A DNA stretch of 64,000 nt from Bacteroidota bacterium. Lineage in GTDB: Bacteria; Bacteroidota; Ignavibacteria; Kapaibacteriales; HRBIN21. Of this stretch, positions 35,201 through 43,758 are shown in pieces; within the stretch, counting starts at the first letter, position 1; the number at the start of each line of letters is the position of its first letter. A model generated the notes under the pieces. It saw only the letters and a list, made by a program, of their open reading frames with translations. It was not told where the DNA came from and ran no database searches. The position numbers and the translations under genes were made by a program. The stretch lies in NCBI GenBank assembly GCA_030550395.1, contig JAUQPL010000002.1:188792-252791 (forward strand), in the 5' to 3' direction.

Positions 35201-37508
35201 TTAGGTTTGCCCAGCTCGCAACGTGAATCCACCCTTCAGCCCCTCCCAACTCAACACGCCCGTCATGCCAGATGCGCAGACCGTTGAATGCAAGGGAGTT
35301 GGAGCCATTGGCTGGCATAGTAAGGCGAATGTTCCCGAACTCTATGTAGCCCGAGCCTGGTCCAACCTTAACCAGCTGACCGTTCTGGAGGGTGAGGCGA
35401 GCAAAGGTACCGAAGTCAAGCTGGATGTGTCCGTAGATATCCAGCGAGCCTATCCAATTCCAACTGGCGTCACAGGTGAGCCGGAGGTAGAGGCTGTCTA
35501 ACTGTGCCCAGGTAGCAGGTTTGGACAGTGTGGAGGGAAGCAGGATAAGACCACGGAAGGCGAACTGGCTGAATGTTCCACGGCACCAGCGTGCATAGAC
35601 CGAATCCAATCGGACACGGAAGCCAGCCAAGCGGATGGTGTCGCCGGAGAAATTGCGAGCACTGAGGCTAAGCTTGAGTTGTCCACCAATGTCCTCGGCA
35701 ACCACGTGGTGGACCAGGAAAGTGGTTGTGTCGTTGTCTCCAATAGGAACGGAAAGCCGGACACTGGGAAGCCAGAGTCCGCGCCAATTAGGCGAGCTCC
35801 AGTCAGAGAAAGAGCAGGTCCCTGAGGGAGGGAACCCTGGAGGATTGGTATCGGAGGCAAGATCCAGTACAAGGGTGTCCAGGCTGATCCGGAGCGGGGT
35901 TCCTAAGATGCCGGTATTTCGGACGGGGGAGATAAGCGTTACCACGAAATCTGCTCCACCTCGGTCCAGCCGAAGGTAGAAGTATGCTGTCACCGGTGGA
36001 TTGAGGCAGGAAATCTGGAGCTGTCCGCCGAGCGTCAGATGACCGGTGAAGCTCCGAGGCGGTAGGGTATCAAAGCGAGCGTGGACGATTATGGAGTCAA
36101 ACTTCGCTTGAAAGCAGGAACCAAGGAGCATCCCCTCCCCACTGCAGTTCCACGCCGTAGGGAGTTTGATCCGGAGCGGTGGAAGACCGACCAAGGACAC
36201 AGGTTGCCAACCTAATTCTATGGAATCCACGGTCCGGCAACCGAAGTTCACACTGGACCAGTCTACCAGGGCGCGTGCTTTGGCCCGGGCTGTAGAGGGA
36301 GTGAATTCCCACTGGAGTATGCGCAGAACGTGATTGACCGCCGCCGCTCCTGAGCGGAGCAACCGTTCCTTGACCGCCGTGGTTATGATGGTTCCACTAC
36401 TGAGCTGAGGAATATTGGGAGGAGTGGGCACCGAGACAGTGATAGTGCCGAAGGGTGCAACAAGTGTATCGCCTAGCCACGGGATGAAGATGAAGCCTGT
36501 GTCAGGACCAATGGAGCAAGAGGTACCGATTTTGCAACGTATTGGTGTGTGCAGGCGCATGATGAAGCCGCCGCCTAAGCGGATGTGAGTGATGAAGACA
36601 GTGTCAGAGGATGGCTGATCAACGGTTCCTACTGTGCCAGGAGCTCTTCTCTCAGTTTCTGGCCGTTCTCTAGTGGGCGTGAGAGACGGAGGATAGAACA
36701 AAAAGATAGCGCTCTTCCCTTCGTTGCGGGCAGCAGGGCGTCCGTCTGGAGTGATGGCTTGCACCTGCCAGACGAAGGCTTCTGCATCGGGATAGAGCGA
36801 GAATGGCGGAGCAGTGGGAAGGTATTGCCAGGCTGTCGTGGTGAGCGTCTGCTCTACGACCGGAGGATTTCGTTCTAAGGCAGAGCGACGGTCTTGGCGG
36901 GGATAGAGAGGGGCTATCCGGAGGCGGTAGAGGACAGAACCAAGCATGGGTTGGGCCGGGGCCCATGTGAAAAGAGGAGTTGTGGTTGACAGACGCGAAG
37001 AATCTGCTGGGCTCAGCAGAACGGGGGGATCAGGTGTCGCAAGAGAGGTCGTCGGACAAAGGACACCGGTAGCAGCAATGGGGCGAAGGTATTGGTCGTA
37101 GAGCTGAGTGCAGAACTCGTAGCGCCCTTCGGGAAGAAAGCCCGTTGCTGCAGTTTGTGCCTCAATGCTGGGGTCAATGTACACCGCTTGCTGGTGAACG
37201 ATGTCGCGTCCTGTTAGGACAAGCGTTGCTGGTCCAGCGGGGATATTGATGCGAGGTTGCTGGGGGTGTCCATTTTTGGAACGGGCGATAATCCGGCTGG
37301 TTTGGATATCCCGGAGTTCAAAGCCCACAATGCTCTGCGGATACGCTGGAGTTCCGGGAGGTGCCGTGATAATAATGCGGATGAGGGTTGGGTCTTCCTG
37401 CCAAGCCGAAATCGCTGCTGGCAGAGGTTCGCGCAAGACAACAGAAACCTGAACTTGAGCGACAAGGCTGTAAGTAAAAAAGCTGGTGACGAGGACTGTC
37501 CAGCGCAT
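32202..37508 (-). CDS. Giant secreted protein (1768 aa), TANFOR-like, unknown function
   Basis: The product has a signal peptide (MRWTVLVTSFFTYSLVAQ). An N-terminal segment reads VVLREPLPAAISAWQEDPTLIRIIITAP, with a short FN3-like region at about 160-270 (PVLLSPADSSRLSTTTPLFTWAP). A very long beta-rich middle (about 300-1250) is full of glycine-rich strands such as LTVAGITVQAQEVGLGYHL, with regularly placed cysteines. An Ig-like/CARDB-type segment lies near 1640-1740, and the tail is Cys-rich. It resembles the Bacteroidota TANFOR-type proteins in overall plan, but I cannot confirm that. There is no T9SS sorting domain at the end. It forms an operon with the FN3 gene. A TATTTTTG box at 37609-37616 may drive it. 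Confidence 0.72.
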   Translation of the reverse strand: MRWTVLVTSFFTYSLVAQVQVSVVLREPLPAAISAWQEDPTLIRIIITAPPGTPAYPQSIVGFELRDIQTSRIIARSKNGHPQQPRINIPAGPATLVLTGRDIVHQQAVYIDPSIEAQTAATGFLPEGRYEFCTQLYDQYLRPIAATGVLCPTTSLATPDPPVLLSPADSSRLSTTTPLFTWAPAQPMLGSVLYRLRIAPLYPRQDRRSALERNPPVVEQTLTTTAWQYLPTAPPFSLYPDAEAFVWQVQAITPDGRPAARNEGKSAIFLFYPPSLTPTRERPETERRAPGTVGTVDQPSSDTVFITHIRLGGGFIMRLHTPIRCKIGTSCSIGPDTGFIFIPWLGDTLVAPFGTITVSVPTPPNIPQLSSGTIITTAVKERLLRSGAAAVNHVLRILQWEFTPSTARAKARALVDWSSVNFGCRTVDSIELGWQPVSLVGLPPLRIKLPTAWNCSGEGMLLGSCFQAKFDSIIVHARFDTLPPRSFTGHLTLGGQLQISCLNPPVTAYFYLRLDRGGADFVVTLISPVRNTGILGTPLRISLDTLVLDLASDTNPPGFPPSGTCSFSDWSSPNWRGLWLPSVRLSVPIGDNDTTTFLVHHVVAEDIGGQLKLSLSARNFSGDTIRLAGFRVRLDSVYARWCRGTFSQFAFRGLILLPSTLSKPATWAQLDSLYLRLTCDASWNWIGSLDIYGHIQLDFGTFARLTLQNGQLVKVGPGSGYIEFGNIRLTMPANGSNSLAFNGLRIWHDGRVELGGAEGWIHVASWANLTVAGITVQAQEVGLGYHLPTGSCSGTKKRWWIGISGGVSIDAASGLPGGSNGVRVRRLRIYDDLCISSEGVGVDVSVSGVFSIRGDLQWGTITYGSGSGSVQAQGLRGTLSGRFTCLGGLEAQVDFALGSAGTPAYRFWFIQGAAVVPGGVPIVPGVFHLVGGTIGAGWHVRLDPVNHSQISEASGIVPPPPLVPDPGSNLLLRGGLIFADASLQFYRLTVTGTVAIGSSTQLGIDGGIVILPALNLVRGTASATVSIINGRLQPPISLSGGAEVRLLRIPVFSAGFNSSFTPGSGSCFQVGPLQRQWILADLDANVGTDILGIEVVAKAYAQLAGYLRLCPTEGSFTNNFGGAGVVGVKLQVAKIGTVPFHFALSYNLGLCGFYFFRIQRSANQYTARAKLGGALEVTANFDQSGFLSWGWKGTQAADHLQGFYCGSGNWVDLSQHWRHCRKQDKCDKEAVKCRQVSVTLQARGIFDGQITIPRTCFTVAGRQVCLPKLHETSISAQYGYYGYGRFNNREGAKKGGPLGTVAEQLSCTSLLNEAQNWTNQNVSEQQPPALITSSTPGRGQTGVPVTQLLSVQLGAPADGTSWSSGGNGLRQWQLRNLSVQLQELGMGNPRQVNIRQHLSGSSTLEIRPTLQRGGVVFPTILMPNTRYRLIVEADFWARNPDGSQSPVTPRSRDTVEFTTGTVEGLTFIIRSSVVQHFRNTSLTFTPGDIHLYSAHNGAEQLWVPLQFGRDLWLRIRDGAGRTYEWRGPLTTLIRGVTPLWVSGIPFGVRLQWDTLQLQPRVVSNEGGYFILPNSFTFTLINAKKAGSAANRPDTADRLLDGLPSEVDRWTWIRFPSAEERQLGLSTRVRWKSSVTAPEVDGVQAHPSIPGAHTVYTVHLHNVGPTKLLAGTPFWIIVRRNMSGTIIESRTPWYLPKALGTGHSIPISVTVPTEAGFQGASIWILPRFPFHELDNSDNCVDTGMGAGCAQCHIPPGCGIIPVPIGTGEQ

Positions 37509-37608
37509 CCCGACTCCCTTGATCTTTTTACTTAGCTTGTGCTGCCCATCGCCCTTCCCGAAGACAGTAATACCAGCAACGGCAAGCAGATGTTTCGCAC
37601 GAACATTT

Positions 37609-37616
37609 CAAAAATA
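37609..37616 (-). promoter_or_regulatory. -7 element TATTTTTG upstream of the 1768-aa gene
   Basis: This is an exact TAnnTTTG match on the minus strand, about 100 bases before the ATG at 37508. No TTTG lies at the expected -33 distance; a TTG is present only 11 bases upstream. Confidence 0.4.
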
Positions 37617-37715
37617 CGAAGCCTCCCCAAGGGTCTGTAATGGCATGTTGATTAGAGTAGCAGAGGGCAAACGGGTCTACGTCTTATAGTAGGCGCTAAT
37701 GTAGGCGGACGGACA

Positions 37716-38627
37716 GTGGTTGCCCATCTACCATATCAGGGAGAGCGCCGGCGGCTGCGGGCAGTTCTCGGACTTACGGTGGCAATTATGCTCGTTCAGC
37801 TCGTAGGAGCTTGGTATTCGGGTAGTCTAGCGCTCTTTTCGGATACAGGACACGTATTGGTGGATTTCCTTGGCCTCGGCGCAGCGTACATGGCACTCTG
37901 TGTTGTAATGTATCCGCTTCGGTCAGGTTCTCGGTTCACTTATGGGCTGCATCGTGTGGAGGTGCTCGTGGCGATAGGAAATTCGCTCTTGTTGCTGGCT
38001 GTTTGTGCTCTCATTGCCTGGGAGGCAGTGCAGCGGGTGGTGAATCCCCGGGGAGTTGTCCTTGCGCCAATGTTAATCAGTGCTGTGCTGGGACTAATAG
38101 GAAATGCAATTGCGGTTTGGCTTCTACATCGTGGGCAGACGCTGAGTACAAGGGCGGCGTACCTCCATGCACTCAGCGATATGGCGTCTTCGGTGGCAGT
38201 AGTCGGTGGAGGTATTGGCATGTGGTGGACGGGAGCGTTGTGGATTGATCCAGTCCTGTCGCTTGTATTGGTTGGCTTTATTGTTCGCCACGCTTTTCTC
38301 CTCTTATGGGAGTCTCTCGGTGTAGTGCTGGAAGCATCGCCGTCGGCATTGTCCCCGGTGAATGTGGAGGATGCTTTGTGTCGGATTCCCGGTGTTAGTG
38401 GGGTTCATGACCTTCATATCTGGCGGATTACGCCGAAAGAAATGGTTTTGAGTGCTCACCTGGTCATAGAACCCGGGATACCTCAGGATGCAGTTCTTGC
38501 CTCCGCGCGTCAGCTGTTACAAGAGCGCTTCGGGGTTCATCACGTGGCTTTACAGATAGAGTCCTCGGAGATGGCGGAGCAGTGGCAGTGTATACAGTGC
38601 CGCTATACAACTCCGTTGGGCTCGTAG
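37716..38627 (+). CDS. Cation diffusion facilitator (Zn/Co/Cd efflux) protein
   Basis: This 303-residue CDF transporter has six predicted membrane helices within residues 15-205, then a cytoplasmic C-terminal domain (VEDALCRIPGVSGVHDLHIWRI). The metal site is formed by D43, H46 and D50 in SDTGHVLVD together with H151 and D155 in HALSDMAS, as in CzcD/ZitB proton antiporters. It would export zinc-like ions from the cytoplasm. The frame starts at GTG 37716. The C-terminal extension WQCIQCRYTTPLGS has an added CxxC that could bind metal; this is not typical of the family. It is a single gene, divergent from the giant secreted gene. Confidence 0.92.
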   Translation: MVAHLPYQGERRRLRAVLGLTVAIMLVQLVGAWYSGSLALFSDTGHVLVDFLGLGAAYMALCVVMYPLRSGSRFTYGLHRVEVLVAIGNSLLLLAVCALIAWEAVQRVVNPRGVVLAPMLISAVLGLIGNAIAVWLLHRGQTLSTRAAYLHALSDMASSVAVVGGGIGMWWTGALWIDPVLSLVLVGFIVRHAFLLLWESLGVVLEASPSALSPVNVEDALCRIPGVSGVHDLHIWRITPKEMVLSAHLVIEPGIPQDAVLASARQLLQERFGVHHVALQIESSEMAEQWQCIQCRYTTPLGS

Positions 38628-38753
38628 AGGTGTTTCTCTCCTTTCCGCTTTCGCCAGGTTATCTTCTCCTAACACGCTGGTAGCATACACGTTGCATTAC
38701 GGGGGGAATTTCGCAGCCGGCAGAGGGTATGTGGGTGAAATCAGAGTGTGCCA

Positions 38754-41555
38754 ATGCGTTCTGTGTTCCTAGGTGTTTTGCTCACCGTTGCTGTTCTTCC
38801 CTTTGGGGTATTCTCGCAGGATGGTGTCGTAGTTGGTATGGTTCGGGATGCGGAGACGGGGGATCTTTTGGGACGGGCGACCATTGTTGCGCTGGGTCAG
38901 GATACCGTAGGGTCGTATGCCGATCTCCGAGGCAATTTTCGCCTTCGCTTAAAGCCAGGTGGCTACCGCTTACGGGTGTCTATGGTCGGCTATAGATCTC
39001 TGGAACAGTCGGTACAAATCCGTGGGGGTGATACTGTGCGGCTCAGTGTTCGCCTCTATCCGACCGCCCGGCAGATGGAAGGAGTTGTGGTTGAGGCCCG
39101 ACGGGAGTGGGGGAGCACGGAGAGTGCTATTGGGGTCCGCCGTTCTGCAGCGGCGGTTGTAGAGGTCATGGCTGCAGAGCAAATGCGGCGTACGGGTGAT
39201 GCTGATGCCGGGCAAGCTCTCCAACGCATCAGTGGGGTGACCGTCCGAGAGGGAAAGTATGTCTTTATCCGAGGCACGAATGAGCGCTATAGCACGATTC
39301 TTCTGAATGGACTCCCAGTGTCCATGACGGAACCCGATCGGCGGGCGGTGTCATTGGAACTTTTCCCGACCGAGTTTTTGCAGCATATCGCTGTTGCAAA
39401 GTCTGCAACAGCAGAGTTACCGGTTGCAACTGGTGGAGTGGTGGAATTCCAAACGCTAGACATTCCTGAGCGAGCATTCTTTCAGCTGCGTTTAGGCTCC
39501 CCGTATGTGGCTGGAACCAGCTTCCGCAGAGGCATCTTTCAGCACTATCCTGGGGGAGCGCAGGATTGGTTAGCCTGGGATACCCAGTGGCGTCGCCTTC
39601 CGGAGGATGCCCCTGCTTCCCGACAGGAGATGAATGCTCTCCTGCGGCAGGTCTGGAATCCATATGATACGACGGGGGCTCGCCAGCGATGGGTAGCGCT
39701 AGGACGGGCTTTCAACGAGCAAGTGTGGCGCCGGGATACGGGCACGATCATGCTCTTGCCGAATTTCCACCTCTCCGGTGGTTGGAGACTACCTCTTGGG
39801 AACAAAAGCGAGTTCGGGTTGGTGGGAACCCTCACGTATGAGCGCTCCGCTACAGTGACAGATGTTCTCTGGCGTGGGCTGCTGGCTGATCGGTCGCTGT
39901 TATTTGAGCACGGTGGGACTGAAAGTGTCCGTGGGATAAACTGGGCAGCCTTATTCAACGCCGGCTATCAGATCGGAGATGGGCATCAGCTCTTTGCGCG
40001 CAACCTTTTCAGCCGGACTTTTACCGATCGGTTCCTGTTTCTACAGGGAGCAGACCGGGGATATCAGTTTCTGGATTTACGCCACTACGTTTACCATTTG
40101 ACGCAGTACCAGCTTTGGAATACTCAGGTGGGCGGAAAGCATGCCTTTGATGGGTATACGGTAGAGTGGGCCGTCAGTCTTGGAGAAGGACGGCAGCAGC
40201 AGCCGGATCTCCGTCGGATACGCTACCAGAGACAAAGCTATGGCGATCCCGATGAATCCTTCATCGCTGAGATTCCGGCTACCCAACAGGGAGATGGTAC
40301 ACGGGCGGGACGGTACTTTACTGATTTGCTGGAGAAGACTCGGGCAATGTCCCTCCGTGGGCGTCTTCCCCTTGCGGTTGGGACTCTTCGGCTAGGCATG
40401 ACTTGGGATCGGCGTCGGAGAAATTTTACTGCACGCTCCTTCACGCTGATCCAGGCTCGGGGAGGTGCCCGCAACGTTGACTTGACGGCTCCTCCGGAGG
40501 AGCTGTTTCGGGCGGAGAACTTCCGGGAAGATGGGCTGGGAATTTCTGAAGACACGAAGCTCAGTGATTCATATCGGTCCAGTGAAGAGGTCTGGGCGAC
40601 GCATGCGGTTGTAGAAACGCCAGTCACTGTGTTTGCGCTCCCCTTGCGGATTGTCACAGGGCTCCGTGCTGAGCTTGCTCGCCAAGAGCTGCAGACCTAC
40701 TTAGTCAACGAGCAACCGGTTCAGGAGAATCGCCGATGGCTTTCATGGCTACCCACGTTCAACGTTGCCCTTCTGATGAGCGAGCGGATTCAGTTGCGGG
40801 CAGCGCTCTTCCGAGCTGTGACGCGTCCGAGTTTCCGGGAACTGGCTCCCTTTGCTTTCTTTGATGTTGCCGAACAGGCTTTGGTCCAAGGGAATCCTAA
40901 CCTTCAGCCTGCCACCTCCTGGAATGCTGAATTCCGATGGGAGTGGTACGTGACACTGTCGGAGTATGTCAGCGTCGGCCTTTTTGCAAAGCGGATTGAA
41001 CGGGCACTGGAAGAGACAATCTTTCCACAGCAGAGTGAGCTAACACGTACCTTCGCTAATGCTGAAGAGCCAGCACGGCTGTGGGGGATAGAGGTAGAGT
41101 TCCGCAAGAGCCTGGATTTCCTTGGAGCGTGGGGTCGGTCGCTCGTTCTTGCAGCTAACTCCAGCCTCGTACACGGACGCGTAGGCGTACGAAGTGGGGG
41201 CCTGGTGGTTGAGCGTCAGCTCTGGGGGCAGGCTCCCTACAGTATCAACGCTACCCTCGTGTGGCTGACGCCGTGGAAGGGGGAGCTGAGCGCTTCGTGG
41301 AATCACGTTGGACGCCATATTGTCAAGGTAAGCCAACCGGAGCAGTATAGTTTTCCGGACCCCCATGTGTACCAACTGCCTCAGGACTTGCTTGATGTGA
41401 CTTACCGACAGCCCTTGCTGGCTGGAGTCTCGTTGAGTCTTAAAGCCCGCAATCTGCTCAAGTCTCCAGTCCGGTGGGAGCAAGGCGGGGTGATTGTCCA
41501 TCAGCAAAGTCAGCCGTGGATACTCAGCTTGAGTATCGGATACCAGCTGCGGTGA
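38754..41555 (+). CDS. TonB-dependent outer-membrane receptor with carboxypeptidase-regulatory-like N-terminal domain
   Basis: The 933-residue product has a signal peptide (MRSVFLGVLLTVAVLPFGVFSQ). A CarboxypepD_reg-like domain spans about 24-105 (VGMVRDAETGDLLGRATIV ... GYRLRVSMVGYRS). The plug domain (about 110-225) contains ALQRISGVTVREGKYVFIRGTNERYSTILLNGLP, and a barrel runs to the end (WILSLSIGYQLR). Such receptors import large or scarce ligands using TonB energy. The ligand cannot be deduced. A GTG at 38748 is an alternative start, but ATG 38754 gives the better signal peptide. The next gene, 50 bases downstream, encodes a T9SS cargo protein; the pair ends in one terminator and is likely a functional unit. 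Confidence 0.92.
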   Translation: MRSVFLGVLLTVAVLPFGVFSQDGVVVGMVRDAETGDLLGRATIVALGQDTVGSYADLRGNFRLRLKPGGYRLRVSMVGYRSLEQSVQIRGGDTVRLSVRLYPTARQMEGVVVEARREWGSTESAIGVRRSAAAVVEVMAAEQMRRTGDADAGQALQRISGVTVREGKYVFIRGTNERYSTILLNGLPVSMTEPDRRAVSLELFPTEFLQHIAVAKSATAELPVATGGVVEFQTLDIPERAFFQLRLGSPYVAGTSFRRGIFQHYPGGAQDWLAWDTQWRRLPEDAPASRQEMNALLRQVWNPYDTTGARQRWVALGRAFNEQVWRRDTGTIMLLPNFHLSGGWRLPLGNKSEFGLVGTLTYERSATVTDVLWRGLLADRSLLFEHGGTESVRGINWAALFNAGYQIGDGHQLFARNLFSRTFTDRFLFLQGADRGYQFLDLRHYVYHLTQYQLWNTQVGGKHAFDGYTVEWAVSLGEGRQQQPDLRRIRYQRQSYGDPDESFIAEIPATQQGDGTRAGRYFTDLLEKTRAMSLRGRLPLAVGTLRLGMTWDRRRRNFTARSFTLIQARGGARNVDLTAPPEELFRAENFREDGLGISEDTKLSDSYRSSEEVWATHAVVETPVTVFALPLRIVTGLRAELARQELQTYLVNEQPVQENRRWLSWLPTFNVALLMSERIQLRAALFRAVTRPSFRELAPFAFFDVAEQALVQGNPNLQPATSWNAEFRWEWYVTLSEYVSVGLFAKRIERALEETIFPQQSELTRTFANAEEPARLWGIEVEFRKSLDFLGAWGRSLVLAANSSLVHGRVGVRSGGLVVERQLWGQAPYSINATLVWLTPWKGELSASWNHVGRHIVKVSQPEQYSFPDPHVYQLPQDLLDVTYRQPLLAGVSLSLKARNLLKSPVRWEQGGVIVHQQSQPWILSLSIGYQLR

Positions 41556-41605
41556 TAAAGCAATGGACGGGGTAGTATGTCTCACAAACATTGGTGGACG
41601 CGCTA

Positions 41606-43624
41606 ATGCGACAAAGAGGATTGCTGCTCTTTGCTGTTGCCCTCAGTGGAGCGACTGCTGTTGCTCAATTACCAACCAGCGTCCAGCTCCTGAAGCCTGA
41701 GGGAGGGAAGGTTTACCGGGCGGGGACCTCGCAAGATCTACAGTGGTACTGGGACACAACAGGACGGGGGAATGTCTATCCTGTCTGGCGTTTCCAGTTC
41801 GCTACCTCGCCCAATGGTCCATGGCAGGATTTACCTGGGGCGACGGCGGTCAAGGATAGCGGACGAACACGCCTTCGGTATGCTGGTGGCTTTCGGGTCC
41901 CTGCCGTGCGAACCAACAGCGGGTATGTTCGCATCGTCCTCGTTAACCCCGATGGGACATTGAACGAGGCTGTTTCCGATATCAATGACGCGCCTTTTAC
42001 AATTGACCAGCCGCAGTCCATTCGGATAGATTCAGTCCTGCGGGATCCGATCCGTACCACGGTGACGCTATCGCGCAACAAGATTTATGGGCTTGACGGG
42101 TATGTCTTCGTTGACAGTGGTGGTGTGCTTCGGATTGAGCCGGGTACAATCATTGTCGGGGATACCGTAGGGCAAAACTCCTCAATCTGCGTCAATCGTG
42201 GCGGTATTATCTACGCCAATGGGCGTCCGGACGCCCCTATTGTCTTCACCAGCTCGGCGCCGCCGGGGCAGCGGGCTGCCGGTGATTGGGGGGGAATCCA
42301 AATCTGCGGTCGGGCCCGCATCAACAATCCTGGTGGTCAAGCAGCGTTGGAAGGAGGGATTGCCGATGCACAACGTGTCCGTGGCTGGTTCGGTGGGAAT
42401 GAGGATGATGACAGCTCTGGTGTCCTGCGCTACGTCCGGATAGAGTTTGCCGGAATTGCCGCTTTCCCGAATCAGGAGCTCAATGGATTGACACTCGGAG
42501 GTGTAGGGCGCCGTACGGTCATTGAGTATGTCCAGGTTTCCTACGCCAACGACGATGCCTTTGAATGGTTTGGCGGCACCGTAGATGGGCGCTACCTCAT
42601 CTCCTACTGCCCGTTGGATGATGACTTTGACGGGGACAATGGATGGCGCGGGCGTGTACAGTTTGCTCTCTCTGTCCGCAAGCCCCAGATAGCCGATGTC
42701 TCCACCAGCCAAGCCTTTGAGATGGATAACGACGCTGCTGCTTCGTATAATCAGCCTTATACGGCGCCGGTATTCTCCAATGTCACAAGCATTGGACCGC
42801 TGCAGGACACGGCTTGGAGCCCTGGGAATCAGTTCAGTCGCTATTATGGAGCAGCGATCCAGATTCGGCGGAATGCGCGGACGAGTATCTTCAACTCCAT
42901 CTTTGTGGGGTGGCCCCGGGGGATAGAGATTGCTAATGCGAACACGATGGCGGCCGCTTATGCCGATTCCTTGCAAGTCCGCAGCTGCTCCTTCTTTGGT
43001 ATTAAAGGGACGTGGCTCAACTTCGCCGGTGGTACCCCGCCTTCGGGAATGACAACAGATTGGATTAGCACTCCAGCGTTCCGAAATGAGCTCCTCAGGG
43101 AGTCACCATTGCAGGCACAGCTTCAGAATCCGTTCGCTTACGATGACAATGCACTCTTTGACCCGCGTCCACGGCCGACGGCACCTTACCTTACGACGGC
43201 ATCGTTTGAGCGCTCTGGGGTCGTTGCCATTGATGACCCGTGGTTTGAGCAAGTCCGTTATCGGGGTGCCTTCGATGAGCAGCGGTGGGACTTACCATGG
43301 GCAAACTACGACCCGATTTACACCGATTACGTTGTCTCCGCAGGACAGCCTTGGCATTCTTGGCAGGACCGGCTGGAGTTGTTTCCCAATCCTGTCAGAG
43401 CCGATGCTGTATGGGTGCGCTATGAGTTGAGGCAGGATTCGCCGGTGGTGTTAGAAATTGTCTCTCCCGTCGGTGAGGTCGTCTATCGCCGGGAGAAGGG
43501 ATATCGCTCCCAAGGAGTCTATGAGGAGTTGATTCCGGTGTCCCAATTGGGAAGCGGTGCCTACTTTGTGAGGCTTCAAACGGCTTCAGTAGCCATCACT
43601 CAACCCCTCTGCCGCTTGCGTTGA
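41606..43624 (+). CDS. Secreted beta-helix-like protein with T9SS C-terminal sorting domain, partner of the TonB receptor
   Basis: The 672-residue product has a signal peptide (MRQRGLLLFAVALSGATAVAQ). A short N-terminal Ig-like part is followed by a parallel beta-helix-like body with repeated GYVFVDSGGVLRIEPGTIIVGD, GGIIYANGRPDAPIVFTS and GDWGGIQICGRARIN. Asp-rich segments (GNEDDDSSG, PLDDDFDGDNG) may bind calcium. The last 80 residues are a textbook type A T9SS sorting domain: ELFPNPVRAD ... VVLEIVSPVGEVVYRREKG ... SQLGSGAYFVRLQTAS. It should be carried through the T9SS to the surface. I started at ATG 41606 rather than an upstream TTG because it gives a proper signal peptide. Related proteins in Bacteroidota often sit next to TonB receptors. 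Confidence 0.88.
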   Translation: MRQRGLLLFAVALSGATAVAQLPTSVQLLKPEGGKVYRAGTSQDLQWYWDTTGRGNVYPVWRFQFATSPNGPWQDLPGATAVKDSGRTRLRYAGGFRVPAVRTNSGYVRIVLVNPDGTLNEAVSDINDAPFTIDQPQSIRIDSVLRDPIRTTVTLSRNKIYGLDGYVFVDSGGVLRIEPGTIIVGDTVGQNSSICVNRGGIIYANGRPDAPIVFTSSAPPGQRAAGDWGGIQICGRARINNPGGQAALEGGIADAQRVRGWFGGNEDDDSSGVLRYVRIEFAGIAAFPNQELNGLTLGGVGRRTVIEYVQVSYANDDAFEWFGGTVDGRYLISYCPLDDDFDGDNGWRGRVQFALSVRKPQIADVSTSQAFEMDNDAAASYNQPYTAPVFSNVTSIGPLQDTAWSPGNQFSRYYGAAIQIRRNARTSIFNSIFVGWPRGIEIANANTMAAAYADSLQVRSCSFFGIKGTWLNFAGGTPPSGMTTDWISTPAFRNELLRESPLQAQLQNPFAYDDNALFDPRPRPTAPYLTTASFERSGVVAIDDPWFEQVRYRGAFDEQRWDLPWANYDPIYTDYVVSAGQPWHSWQDRLELFPNPVRADAVWVRYELRQDSPVVLEIVSPVGEVVYRREKGYRSQGVYEELIPVSQLGSGAYFVRLQTASVAITQPLCRLR

Positions 43625-43662
43625 CCCCGTAGGGATACGGGAGCAGCGCCCAGAAAGGAATG

Positions 43663-43698
43663 CCTACGCCCCCGGGGTTTCCGGGGGCGTAGGTTTTT
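43663..43698 (+). terminator. Strong Rho-independent terminator after the TonB receptor/T9SS cargo pair
   Basis: CCTACGCCCCCGG (43663-43675) and CCGGGGGCGTAGG (43681-43693) form a perfect 13-bp stem with a five-base loop, followed by five T. It also separates this unit from the convergent tmRNA gene. Confidence 0.95.
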
Positions 43699-43758
43699 GG
43701 GTGGGTGGAGGTATGTACGGCAGGGCGTTGTGGTGGCGAAATGAGGGCAGGGATGTCG

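Noticed and set aside
42182-42976. 264-residue minus-strand open frame inside the T9SS beta-helix gene
   Set aside because: The plus-strand gene has a signal peptide, repeats and a sorting domain; the antisense translation has no family features and lies wholly within it.
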